64,000 nt of DNA, from NCBI GenBank assembly GCA_016702605.1, contig JADJDQ010000001.1, positions 620,001-684,000 of the forward strand, written 5' to 3'. The DNA is from Candidatus Intricatilinea gracilis. GTDB taxonomy: Bacteria > Pseudomonadota > Gammaproteobacteria > Burkholderiales > Burkholderiaceae_C. Each line of letters opens with the position of its first letter. Positions within the stretch are counted from its first letter, which is position 1. Shown one piece after another: positions 8,156 to 16,767 of the stretch. The notes below the pieces were generated by a model, which saw only the letters and a program-made list of their open reading frames with translations, had not been told where the DNA came from and made no database searches. The translations under genes and the position numbers were made by a program.

Positions 8156-9601
8156 ATGACCCAGCCTGCACTTGTGCGCGGTTATGAAGTCGTCATCGGC
8201 TTCGAGACCCACGCCCAACTCTCGACCGCCTCCAAGATCTTCTCGGGCGCGTCGACGCGTTTCGGCGCCGAGCCCAATACCCAGGCCTGCGCCGTCGATC
8301 TGGCTCTGCCCGGCACGCTGCCGGTGATGAACCGCGGCGCAGTGGAACGCGCCATCCGCTTCGGCCTGGCGGTGGGCGCCACGGTGGCGCCGATGTCGAT
8401 CTTCGCGCGCAAGAACTACTTCTACCCCGACCTGCCCAAGGGTTACCAGATCAGCCAGTACGAGATCCCGGTGGTGCAGGGCGGCTCGGTCGAGTTCTTC
8501 GTCGATGGTGAACCGATGCGTGTCAACCTGACACGTGCTCATCTGGAAGAAGACGCCGGCAAGTCACTGCACGAAGACTTCCACGGCATGAGTGGCATCG
8601 ACCTCAACCGCGCCGGCACACCGCTGCTCGAGATCGTCACCGAACCCGACCTGCGCAGCAGCAAACAGGCGGTCGAATACGCCAAGGCGCTGCACACCCT
8701 GGTGGTGTGGCTGGGCATCTGCGACGGCAACATGCAGGAGGGCAGCTTTCGCTGCGATGCCAATGTCTCGGTGCGCAAGCCCGGCGGGCCGCTGGGCACC
8801 CGGCGCGAGATCAAGAACCTCAACAGCTTCAGGTTCCTGCAGCAGGCCATCGACTACGAGGTGCAGTGGCAGATCGACCAGATCGAGGACGGCCAGGCGA
8901 TACGCCAGGCCACCGTGCTGTTCGACCCCGACAGCGGCGAAACCCGCATGATGCGCACCAAGGAAGACGCACACGACTACCGCTACTTCCCTGATCCTGA
9001 TCTGCCGCCGCTGGTGATCCATGCCGACTGGGTGGCCGAGGTGCGCGCCGCCATGCCCGAGCTGCCGGGCGCCCTGGCCGCCGCCCTGCGCAGCCGCGAT
9101 GGCCTGGCTGCCTACGACGCAGCCATGATGACCGCCAGCCGCGCCATGGCCGATTACTACCAGGCCGCAGCCGCTGCCTGCAGCCAGCCCAAGCTGGTGG
9201 CCAACTGGCTGATGGGTGAGGTCTCCAAACGCCTGAACAGCCAGGATCTGGACATCGCCGCCAGCCCGGTGAGCGCCGCGCAGCTCGGCCAACTGATCGC
9301 CCGTATCGCCGACGGCACGATCAGCAACAACGCCGCGCGCCAGGTCTTCGACGCCTTGTGGACCAGCGGCGGCACGGTCGACGCCTTGATCGACAGCCTG
9401 GGTCTGCGCCAGATGCGCGACAGCTCGGCGCTGGAGGCCATCATTGCCGAGGTACTGGCGGCCAACCAGAAGTCGGTCGACGAATTCCGCGCCGGCAAGG
9501 ACAAGGCCTTCAACGCCCTGGTCGGCCAGGTGATGAAGGCGAGCAAGGGCAAGGCCAATCCGGCGCAGGTGAACGAGTTGCTCAAGCGCGCGCTGGGCTG
9601 A
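8156..9601 (+). CDS. gatB: Aspartyl/glutamyl-tRNA amidotransferase subunit B
   Basis: Kinase/transamidase subunit of GatCAB, which amidates mischarged Glu-tRNA(Gln) and Asp-tRNA(Asn). The N-terminus YEVVIGFETHAQL is the canonical GatB opening, followed by LPGTLPVMNRGAVE, ARKNYFYPDLPKGYQISQYE, DLNRAGTPLLEIVTEPD and a C-terminal YqeY-type helical domain ending ...NPAQVNELLKRALG. The ATG at 8156 is taken as start (481 aa); an in-frame TTG at 8147 is possible. gatC and gatA, usually immediately upstream, are not adjacent here. Confidence 0.96.
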   Translation: MTQPALVRGYEVVIGFETHAQLSTASKIFSGASTRFGAEPNTQACAVDLALPGTLPVMNRGAVERAIRFGLAVGATVAPMSIFARKNYFYPDLPKGYQISQYEIPVVQGGSVEFFVDGEPMRVNLTRAHLEEDAGKSLHEDFHGMSGIDLNRAGTPLLEIVTEPDLRSSKQAVEYAKALHTLVVWLGICDGNMQEGSFRCDANVSVRKPGGPLGTRREIKNLNSFRFLQQAIDYEVQWQIDQIEDGQAIRQATVLFDPDSGETRMMRTKEDAHDYRYFPDPDLPPLVIHADWVAEVRAAMPELPGALAAALRSRDGLAAYDAAMMTASRAMADYYQAAAAACSQPKLVANWLMGEVSKRLNSQDLDIAASPVSAAQLGQLIARIADGTISNNAARQVFDALWTSGGTVDALIDSLGLRQMRDSSALEAIIAEVLAANQKSVDEFRAGKDKAFNALVGQVMKASKGKANPAQVNELLKRALG

Positions 9602-9721
9602 TCATCCGGACCTGCGCGGTGGGCCGCGTCATGGCCCGAAACTGTGGCCATGGCCGAGCCCGACGAGCAGGCGCCGGGCCATGGTCGGCCCACCACCATA
9701 CCGTGGCTTCGAACGCCCGAG

Positions 9722-10429
9722 CTACTTGGCGCTCGATTGTGTGGCGCTGGCCGAACCCAGGCTGCCCGGCGCGGCACCACCCCAGAGTTTGCGCAAACGC
9801 GCCAGCTCGCCGTCGTACACGGCGGTGACGCGGTTGAGCTCGGCTTCATGGGTGGCCACCAGGCTGCGCTGGGCATCACTGGTGGCGGCATTGGCCTCGA
9901 ACTGCAGCTTGAGCTGGCGCGGCAGGTCCTTGCCCTTGTAGAACTCGGCCTCGGCCTGCAGCGCCTTCTTCTCGAGTTCGAGATCGGCCAGGCGATGCTG
10001 CGAACTCTTCACCGACTTGCGCACCACGTCGAGCGCACTTTCGCGCGCCTTGTTGTGGGCTGCCTCGTCCTTGTAACGCGCCATCAGGTTGCGGTCGCGC
10101 CGGATCGCATCGTTGCGGGCGGACTCGGCGGCGTATTTGCGCCTGGCTGCTTCCTCGGCGGCCGCGCGTTCGTCGGCAGTCAGGCTGGGCGGTACCTTGC
10201 GCCGAGTCGAGCCGTCGCGGTTGAGCTCGGCCTGTTCACGGTCCAGACACTCGCGGATCGGTCGGTCCGAGGTGATGCGCCGGCCCTGGTTGTCGACACA
10301 GGTGTAGATGCCGCTAGGCGGGGGCTCGAACTGTGACTGCGCCTGCACCGGCGCCGTCACCCACAACAGCGCCGCCGCGACCAGGGGAAGCAGTGCCCCA
10401 CCTGTCGACGCCAGCGCGACGGCTGTCAT
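9722..10429 (-). CDS. DUF4124-type exported coiled-coil protein
   Basis: Exported protein of 235 residues. A signal peptide (about 1-30) ends near VQAQ. A short DUF4124-like segment follows (GIYTCVDNQGRRITSDRPIREC), with the two cysteines and the 'Y.C.D..G.....S...' pattern common in betaproteobacterial exported proteins. Residues 75-210 are a long charged coiled coil rich in Ala, Glu, Arg and Lys. Its ATG overlaps the pyrE stop by 4 bases (ATGA), so it is translationally coupled to pyrE, an arrangement with no obvious functional logic. Role unknown. Confidence 0.72.
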   Translation of the reverse strand: MTAVALASTGGALLPLVAAALLWVTAPVQAQSQFEPPPSGIYTCVDNQGRRITSDRPIRECLDREQAELNRDGSTRRKVPPSLTADERAAAEEAARRKYAAESARNDAIRRDRNLMARYKDEAAHNKARESALDVVRKSVKSSQHRLADLELEKKALQAEAEFYKGKDLPRQLKLQFEANAATSDAQRSLVATHEAELNRVTAVYDGELARLRKLWGGAAPGSLGSASATQSSAK

Positions 10430-11124
10430 GCCGCCACCCCGTAGCGTTCGCGGTAGGCCCGCACCGGGCCCAGGTAGGCAGTGAGTGCCGGATCCTGCTG
10501 CTCACTCAGGTAGAGCAACAGATCGTCGAGTGTGGCGATGGCGTCTACCTGCAGGCCGAGTTCGGCGCGCACGTATTGCACGGCCGAGTGCGCTGCGTCG
10601 ACACCACCTTCGCTGGCCTTCTCCTGCCGGTCCAGGGCGATACACACACCGGCGGGTGTGGCGCCGGCGGCTTTGATCATGGCGACCGATTCACGCACCG
10701 AGGTGCCGGCCGAGATCACGTCGTCCACGATCAGCACCCGCCCGCGCATCGGCGCACCCACCAGCGTGCCACCTTCGCCGTGGTCCTTGGCTTCCTTGCG
10801 GTTGTAGGCATAGGGCAGGTTGTGGCCCAGCCGGTCCAGCTCGATGGCGATGGCCGCGGCCAGGGTGATGCCCTTGTAGGCCGGCCCGAACAGCAGGTCG
10901 TAGGCCGGCGCGGCGCCCGAGGCGAGCAGGCGGCGTGCATAGAATTGACCGAGGCGGCCCAGCTTGGCGCCGTCGTCGAACAGGCCGGCATTGAAGAAAT
11001 AGGGCGAGAGTCGACCGGCCTTGGTCTTGAACTCACCGAAACGCAGCACACCGGCCTGCACCGCGAATGCCACGAAATCCTGGGCCAGAGGGTCCCGGAC
11101 TGAAGGGTCTTGTCTTTGTGTCAT
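10426..11124 (-). CDS. pyrE: Orotate phosphoribosyltransferase
   Basis: Converts orotate and PRPP to OMP in pyrimidine synthesis. The 232-residue protein has the PRTase PRPP-binding motif VLIVDDVISAGTS, the substrate loop NRKEAKDHGEGG and the N-terminal FGEFKTKAGRLSPYFFN, all typical of PyrE. The ATG at 11124 gives the usual N-terminus; the open frame extends upstream to 13629 only as an antisense shadow of other genes. Its start is 15 bases from the start of the divergent exonuclease gene, so both must share an overlapping control region. The downstream DUF4124 gene overlaps its stop. Confidence 0.96.
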   Translation of the reverse strand: MTQRQDPSVRDPLAQDFVAFAVQAGVLRFGEFKTKAGRLSPYFFNAGLFDDGAKLGRLGQFYARRLLASGAAPAYDLLFGPAYKGITLAAAIAIELDRLGHNLPYAYNRKEAKDHGEGGTLVGAPMRGRVLIVDDVISAGTSVRESVAMIKAAGATPAGVCIALDRQEKASEGGVDAAHSAVQYVRAELGLQVDAIATLDDLLLYLSEQQDPALTAYLGPVRAYRERYGVAA

Positions 11125-11139
11125 GTGGACGGAGAGCTC

Positions 11140-11928
11140 ATGCGTCTGGTCAGCTTCAACCTCAACGGCATCCGTTCCGCGGCCACCAAGGGCCTGCAAT
11201 CCTGGGTCGAGAGCGCTGCGATCGATTGTATGGGGGTGCAGGAAATCAAGGCCCAGGCGGCGGACGTCGAACCCCGTTTCAGCGAGATCGCCGGCCTGCG
11301 CGGGCACTTCCACTATGCCGAAAAGAAGGGCTACTCGGGCGTGGGCTTGTACACGCGCCAGCTGCCGCAGCAATTGATCACGGGCATAGGCAGCGCCGAA
11401 TTCGATGCCGAAGGCCGCTGGGTCGAAGCCCGCTACGACCGCCCGGGCCGCAAGTTGTCGATCATCAGCTGCTACTTTCCCAGTGGCTCGTCGGGTGAGG
11501 ACCGACAGCAGGCCAAGTTCCGGTTCCTCGACCTCATCTATCCGCACCTGCTGGCGCTCAAGGCCGAACGCGAGTTCATCCTGGTCGGCGACGTCAACAT
11601 CGCGCACCGCGAGATCGACCTCAAGAACTGGAAGGGCAATCTCAAGAACAGCGGCTTCCTGCCCGAGGAACGCGCCTGGATGACAAAGCTGCTGAGCGAA
11701 GCCGGTCTGATCGACGTCTACCGCAGCCTCTACCCCGAGGCCGGCGACGAGGCCTACACCTGGTGGAGCAATCGCGGCCAGGCGCGCGCCAAGAACGTGG
11801 GCTGGCGCATCGACTACCACCTCGCCACGCCCGGTGTGGCCGCGCTGGCGCGCAGCGCCAGCATCTACAAGGACCAGTGGTTCAGCGACCATGCGCCGCT
11901 CACGGTCGACTACGAGCTCGACCTCTGA
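11140..11928 (+). CDS. Exonuclease III family AP endonuclease
   Basis: Mg-dependent AP endonuclease/3'-exonuclease of the EEP superfamily, acting in base-excision repair. Conserved blocks are LVSFNLNGIRSA at the N-terminus, the metal-binding glutamate in QEIKA, a Tyr/Gly block YSGVGLYTR, the catalytic GDVNIAH, and the terminal SDHAPLTVDYEL with the Asp-His pair. The ATG at 11140 has GGAGAG just upstream (11131-11136) and gives 262 residues, the normal size. It could be named xth or exoA; the sequence alone does not separate these. Divergent from pyrE. Confidence 0.92.
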   Translation: MRLVSFNLNGIRSAATKGLQSWVESAAIDCMGVQEIKAQAADVEPRFSEIAGLRGHFHYAEKKGYSGVGLYTRQLPQQLITGIGSAEFDAEGRWVEARYDRPGRKLSIISCYFPSGSSGEDRQQAKFRFLDLIYPHLLALKAEREFILVGDVNIAHREIDLKNWKGNLKNSGFLPEERAWMTKLLSEAGLIDVYRSLYPEAGDEAYTWWSNRGQARAKNVGWRIDYHLATPGVAALARSASIYKDQWFSDHAPLTVDYELDL

Positions 11929-11967
11929 CCCGGCGCGGGCCTGCCCGATGACCCGGCCGCCACCGAA

Positions 11968-13611
11968 ATGACGCCCATGGAATTCGACTATGTCATCGTC
12001 GGCGGCGGCAGCGCCGGTTGTGTGCTGGCCGGGCGGCTGAGCGAGGACCCGTCGGTCACCGTCGCATTGCTCGAAGCCGGCCCCGACGACAGCAGCGTGC
12101 TGATCCAGTGCCCCGCCGGCCTGGGTGTGCTGGCGATGAACGGCCAGGCCAACTGGGGTTTCCAGACCGTGCCACAGCCGGGTCTGAACGGCCGGCGCGG
12201 CTACCAACCCCGCGGCAAGGTGCTGGGTGGATCGAGCTCGGTCAACGCCATGATCTACACGCGTGGCCACCCGAGCGACTACGACGCCTGGGCGGCCGAG
12301 GGCAACAGCGCCTGGAGTTGGGACGAGGTGTTGCCCTGGTTCAAGCGCAGCGAACACAACGAGCGCGGCGCCGACGCCTTCCACGGCACGGGCGGGCCAC
12401 TCAACGTGATGGACCTGCGTTGCCCCAATCCGATGTTGGCCGCCTTCATCGAGGCGGGCCGACAGGCCGGCTGGCGCCACAACCCGGACTTCAACGGCGC
12501 CGAGCAGGAAGGCATCGGCGCCTACCAGGTGACGCACCGCAACGGCGAACGTTTCAGCGCAGCCAAGGCCTATGTCACGCCGAATCTGGGCCGCACCAAC
12601 CTGAACGTGATCGTCGGCGCCCATGCCACACGCGTAGTGCTCGACCAGCGCCGCGCCGTGGGCGTCGAGGCGCTGCGCGGCGGCCAGACCATCACGGTGC
12701 GGGCACGGGTCGAGGTGCTGCTGGCAGCCGGCGCGCTGCAGTCGCCGCAGCTCCTGATGTTGTCCGGCATCGGCGCACCCAGCGAGTTGACGCCTCACGG
12801 CATCACCGTGAACCATGCGCTGCCCGGCGTCGGCCATAACCTGCACGACCATGTCGACGTGGTGCAGATCGTCGAGGCACCCGGCTTGAAACACAGCTTC
12901 GGCCTGTCGCCGGGCGGCGTCTGGCGGGTGGCGCGCGCCATCGGCCCGTGGCGGCGCGAGCGCACCGGCCTGCTCACCACCAACTATGCCGAGGCAGGTG
13001 GTTTCATCCGCAGCCAGCCGCACGAAGCCATCCCCGACCTGCAACTGCACTTCGTCGTCGCCAAGCTGGTCGACCACGGCCGCCAGACCGTGTTCGGCCA
13101 TGGCTACAGCTGCCATGTCTGCCTGTTGCGCCCCCTGAGCCGCGGCAGCCTGAGGCTGGCCGATGCCGACCCGCGCTCGGCGCCGCGTATCGACCCCAAC
13201 TTCCTGGGCGAGCCCGACGATGCTGCCCGCCTGGTGCGCGGCTTCAAGCTGCTGCGTGGCCTGCTGAACCAACCGGCGATGAAGGCGCTCGGTGGCCACG
13301 AACGCGCCGAGTCGGCCCGGGCGACCAGCGACGTGGAGATCGAGCATTACGTGCGCCACCACGCCGACACCATCTATCACCCGGTCGGCAGCTGCCGCAT
13401 GGGCAGCGGGCCGGCTGCGGTGGTCGACCAGCACCTGCGGGTGCACGGGCTGGCGGGATTGCGGGTGGTGGATGCGTCGGTGATGCCCAGCGTCATCGGC
13501 GGCAACACCAATGCGCCGGTGATCATGGTGGCCGAGCGGGCCGCCGCGATGATCGCAGCCGCCCGGCGCGGCAGGGACGAAACCGCCGCCGCCCATCTGC
13601 CCACGGGCTGA
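11968..13611 (+). CDS. GMC-family FAD oxidoreductase (choline/alcohol dehydrogenase-like)
   Basis: FAD-dependent alcohol dehydrogenase of 547 residues. The N-terminus FDYVIVGGGSAGCVLAGRL is the FAD Rossmann fold, followed by the GMC signature GKVLGGSSSVNAMIYTRGHPSDYD. The second signature GALQSPQLLMLSGIG and the catalytic region HPVGSCRMG, then GGNTNAPVIMVAERAA, lie further on. It resembles choline dehydrogenase (BetA) and medium-chain alcohol dehydrogenases, but the substrate cannot be set from sequence, and no betaine aldehyde dehydrogenase is adjacent. The start may be either ATG at 11968 or 11977. Confidence 0.9.
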   Translation: MTPMEFDYVIVGGGSAGCVLAGRLSEDPSVTVALLEAGPDDSSVLIQCPAGLGVLAMNGQANWGFQTVPQPGLNGRRGYQPRGKVLGGSSSVNAMIYTRGHPSDYDAWAAEGNSAWSWDEVLPWFKRSEHNERGADAFHGTGGPLNVMDLRCPNPMLAAFIEAGRQAGWRHNPDFNGAEQEGIGAYQVTHRNGERFSAAKAYVTPNLGRTNLNVIVGAHATRVVLDQRRAVGVEALRGGQTITVRARVEVLLAAGALQSPQLLMLSGIGAPSELTPHGITVNHALPGVGHNLHDHVDVVQIVEAPGLKHSFGLSPGGVWRVARAIGPWRRERTGLLTTNYAEAGGFIRSQPHEAIPDLQLHFVVAKLVDHGRQTVFGHGYSCHVCLLRPLSRGSLRLADADPRSAPRIDPNFLGEPDDAARLVRGFKLLRGLLNQPAMKALGGHERAESARATSDVEIEHYVRHHADTIYHPVGSCRMGSGPAAVVDQHLRVHGLAGLRVVDASVMPSVIGGNTNAPVIMVAERAAAMIAAARRGRDETAAAHLPTG

Positions 13612-13802
13612 GGCCGCGGCAGTTCGCACAAGTGATTCGAGCTGACTGCGCCGACCGGTCCACCCGCTTGATCCAGCACTGGTAAAAACCCTAGGTTCGC
13701 AGGCATGATGCGATGACCCAGGCCACCACCTCGTCGAGGTCGGTGCCGCCCACAGGCCTCCCGAAGCTCCAGGCTGTACGCTGAAGGGCGCAGACTATCC
13801 CC

Positions 13803-16493
13803 ATGGACAAGCATTACCTCACCCCGCTGTTTTCACCCCAGTCGATTGCCGTCTTCGCCGGCCCGGTCGACGAGCCGGCGCAACTGACCTCACATGCCCG
13901 CGCCCTGGTCGAGGCGTTACGCATCGAACACTGCGGCGCCAAGCTGCAGTTCTTCGACATCAATGCCAGCGCCACGCTGAGCGACCTGGCGCATGCACGC
14001 TCGGATCTGGCGGTGATCGCGCTGCCGGTGCAGGACATCGCCAGCGCGCTCGAAGTGGCCGGGCGCATGTCCTGCGGCGCCGCGCTGGTGGTGTCGACCG
14101 GCATCAACGCCGAGAAGGCCGCCGAGTTCAAGGCCATCGCCCGCCGTGAAGGCATGCACCTGCTCGGCCCCAATTCGCTGGGCCTGCAACGCCCGTCGAT
14201 CAAGCTCAATGCCAGTGCCGCCGGGCCGCTGGCCAAGGCCGGACCGCTGGCGCTGGTGTCGCAGTCGGGCGCGCTGACCTCGTCCATGCTCGACTGGGCC
14301 AGCAAGAACGCGGTGGGTTTCTCGTCGGTCGTGTCGCTCGGCCCGCACACCGTCGTCGACCTGGCGCAGGTGCTCGACTTCCTGGCCAGTGACGCCCAGA
14401 CCCACAGCATCATCGTGTACATGGAGGGCATCTCGAGCGCCCGGCGTTTCATGAGTGCGCTGCGTTCGGCCGCCAACGCCAAGCCGGTGGTGGTGCTCAA
14501 GGCCGGTCGCCAGCCCGCTGGCAACGAGGCTGCGCAGACGCACAGCGGCGCCATCGTGGGCAGTGACGATGTGTTCGACGCCGCGCTGCGCCGCGCCGGC
14601 GCGGTGCGGGTGCGCAGCTTCGTCGAGTTGTTCTCGGCCGCCAAGTGCCTGGCCTCGCGTTACCGGCCGGTGGGCCGGCGCCTGGCCATCGTCACCAACG
14701 GCGGCGGGCCGGGTGTGCTGGCAGCCGACTGGGTCAACGAGATCGGTCTGGTGCTGGGCAAGCTCGGCGCCGACGCGGTGGCCAAGCTCAAGCCGCAGCT
14801 CAACGAGATGGCGTCGCTGACCGACCTGATCGATCTGAGCGAGATGGCCACGCCCGAGCAGTACCGCGCCGCCATCGAAGCTGCCGGGCGCGACGGCAAC
14901 ATCGACGGTGTGCTGGCCATCCATTCGCCCAAGGCCGACATGGACGCCGCCGACGTGGCACGCGCCGTGGTCGAGGTCAAGCGTGGCTTCAGCAAGCCAC
15001 TGCTGTCGTGCTGGATGGGTGACGCCTCGGTGCTGCCGGCGCGGGTGGCGCTCAACGACGCGGCGATCCCGAGTTTCCGCACACCCGAGGCGGCGGTGGG
15101 CGCCTTCGGCAACATCGCCACCTACTACCAGAACCAGTTGCTGCTGCAGCAGACGCCGCCGCCGCTGTCCACCCTGGCGCAGCCCGACATCGAAGGCGCT
15201 CGCCTGGTGATCGAAAGTGTGCTGGCCGAACGCCGCAAGGTGCTGACCGAGATGGAATCGAAGACGCTGCTGGCGTCGTTCCACATCCCCGTCACGCAGA
15301 CCATCCTGGCGCGCAGCGCCAATGAGGCCATGATGATCGCCACACAGCTGGGCTTCCCGGTGGCGCTCAAGATCGATTCACCCGACATCAGCCACAAGTC
15401 CGACGTGCAGGGTGTGGCACTCAACGTGATGAACGGCGCCAGCGCGCGCGACACCTACACCGACATGGTCGAACGCGTCGGGCGGCTGCAGCCGCACGCC
15501 CGTATCAACGGCGTGACGGTGCAACGTATGGCGCGTTCGCGCCGCGGCCGCGAGATCTACATCGGCCTGGTGACCGACGACCCGTTCGGCCCGGTGATCG
15601 TGTTCGGCGCCGGCGGCACCATGATCGAGCTGATCCACGACCGCGCCATGGAGTTGCCGCCGCTCAACCAGTTCCTGGCGCGCCGGCTGATCGAACGCTC
15701 GCGTGTGGCCGAGACGCTGCTCGAATGGCGCGGCGCCAGCGCGGTCGACATGGACGCCATCGAGCAGGTGCTGCTGCGTGTCTCGGAAATGGTCTGCGAG
15801 CTACCCCAGCTGCGCGAGATGGACATCAACCCGCTCATCGTCGACGAATCGGGCGCCGTGGCGGTGGATGCCCGCATCGTCATCGACAGCGCGCGCAGTT
15901 CACTCAGCCCGGGGTCGAGCCCCTACAACCACCTGGCCATCCTGCCCTACCCGGCGCGGTACGAGCAGGTCTGGCCGCTGCGCGGCGGCGGCGAATACAT
16001 GGTGCGCCCGATCCACCCCGACGACGCCCAGATGCTGCAGGACCTGATGTCGCACCTCTCGCCCGAGAGCCGCTACTTCAGGTTCGTGTCGTCGATCAGC
16101 GAACTGCCGCCGCAGATGCTGGCGCGATTCACGCTCATCGACTACGACCGCGAGATGGCGCTGGTGGCGGTGTTCAAGGACCGCAAGGTGGGCGAGAACG
16201 GCGAGATCACCGAGACCGAACGTATCGTCGGTGTGTCGCGCTACATCACCAACCCCGACCAGACCAGCTGCGAGTTCGCCCTGGTGGTGGCCGACGATGC
16301 CAACGGCAAGGGCCTGGGCTCGCGCCTGATGGAAAGCATCATGGACGTGGCGCGCGAGAAGGGTCTGGCCGAGATCGAGGGCCTGATCCTGGCCAACAAC
16401 GCGCCCATGCTCAAGCTCATGAAGAGCCTGGGTTTTGCGATCAAGCGGTACGCCGAAGACCCCGACTTCAAGCTCGCGACGCACACGCTCTGA
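13803..16493 (+). CDS. Acyl-CoA synthetase (NDP-forming)-like / GNAT acetyltransferase fusion (Pat-type)
   Basis: Protein of 896 residues related to the Pat/PatZ protein-lysine acetyltransferases that control acetyl-CoA synthetase. Residues about 1-130 are a CoA-binding Rossmann domain, 140-470 a succinyl-CoA-ligase-like region containing THSGAIVGSDDVFDAALRRAGA with the usual histidine, 490-720 an ATP-grasp domain (GFPVALKIDSPDISHKSDVQ and the REMDINPLIV end), and 740-896 a GNAT domain with acetyl-CoA-binding ANGKGLGSRLMESIM. The full domain set suggests an intact regulator; whether the ligase half is active is unknown. No operon partner. Confidence 0.88.
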   Translation: MDKHYLTPLFSPQSIAVFAGPVDEPAQLTSHARALVEALRIEHCGAKLQFFDINASATLSDLAHARSDLAVIALPVQDIASALEVAGRMSCGAALVVSTGINAEKAAEFKAIARREGMHLLGPNSLGLQRPSIKLNASAAGPLAKAGPLALVSQSGALTSSMLDWASKNAVGFSSVVSLGPHTVVDLAQVLDFLASDAQTHSIIVYMEGISSARRFMSALRSAANAKPVVVLKAGRQPAGNEAAQTHSGAIVGSDDVFDAALRRAGAVRVRSFVELFSAAKCLASRYRPVGRRLAIVTNGGGPGVLAADWVNEIGLVLGKLGADAVAKLKPQLNEMASLTDLIDLSEMATPEQYRAAIEAAGRDGNIDGVLAIHSPKADMDAADVARAVVEVKRGFSKPLLSCWMGDASVLPARVALNDAAIPSFRTPEAAVGAFGNIATYYQNQLLLQQTPPPLSTLAQPDIEGARLVIESVLAERRKVLTEMESKTLLASFHIPVTQTILARSANEAMMIATQLGFPVALKIDSPDISHKSDVQGVALNVMNGASARDTYTDMVERVGRLQPHARINGVTVQRMARSRRGREIYIGLVTDDPFGPVIVFGAGGTMIELIHDRAMELPPLNQFLARRLIERSRVAETLLEWRGASAVDMDAIEQVLLRVSEMVCELPQLREMDINPLIVDESGAVAVDARIVIDSARSSLSPGSSPYNHLAILPYPARYEQVWPLRGGGEYMVRPIHPDDAQMLQDLMSHLSPESRYFRFVSSISELPPQMLARFTLIDYDREMALVAVFKDRKVGENGEITETERIVGVSRYITNPDQTSCEFALVVADDANGKGLGSRLMESIMDVAREKGLAEIEGLILANNAPMLKLMKSLGFAIKRYAEDPDFKLATHTL

Positions 16494-16635
16494 ACGCGCA
16501 GAGCCCGCCGCTCCGGGCCTGGACAACAGCGGGCCATCAGCGACAGACATGCCGTGACCGACGACAACCCGTCGGTTCGGCACTTGGCCTGCAAACGCAA
16601 AAAGCCGGCTATCGGTGAATACGTTGGTAACCGTC

Positions 16636-16663
16636 TTGTATCGTGGACGGGCAGAGATATATA
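16636..16663 (+). promoter_or_regulatory. Possible sigma-70 promoter for the porin gene
   Basis: TTGTAT (16636-16641) and TATATA (16658-16663), 16 bases apart, lie in an AT-rich patch about 105 bases before the porin ATG. The surrounding DNA is otherwise very GC-rich, which makes the patch stand out. A second TTGACA at 16710-16715 has no matching -10. Confidence 0.35.
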
Positions 16664-16767
16664 CGAAAACTTAATTCATCAAGAAACTGTAAATGTTTTG
16701 CGGCCTCCTTTGACAATGGATTAACCGCAGCACGTTGCTGCGGTGTCCACCAACGAGGAGACCTCAG

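Noticed and set aside
11125..13629. Very long minus-strand open frame upstream of pyrE
   Set aside because: It is antisense to the exonuclease and GMC genes, and its translation is rich in Gln, His, Arg and Ala without any motif; it arises from the GC-biased codons of the genes on the other strand.
16710..16738. TTGACA before the porin as a promoter
   Set aside because: No acceptable -10 hexamer lies 16-18 bases downstream.
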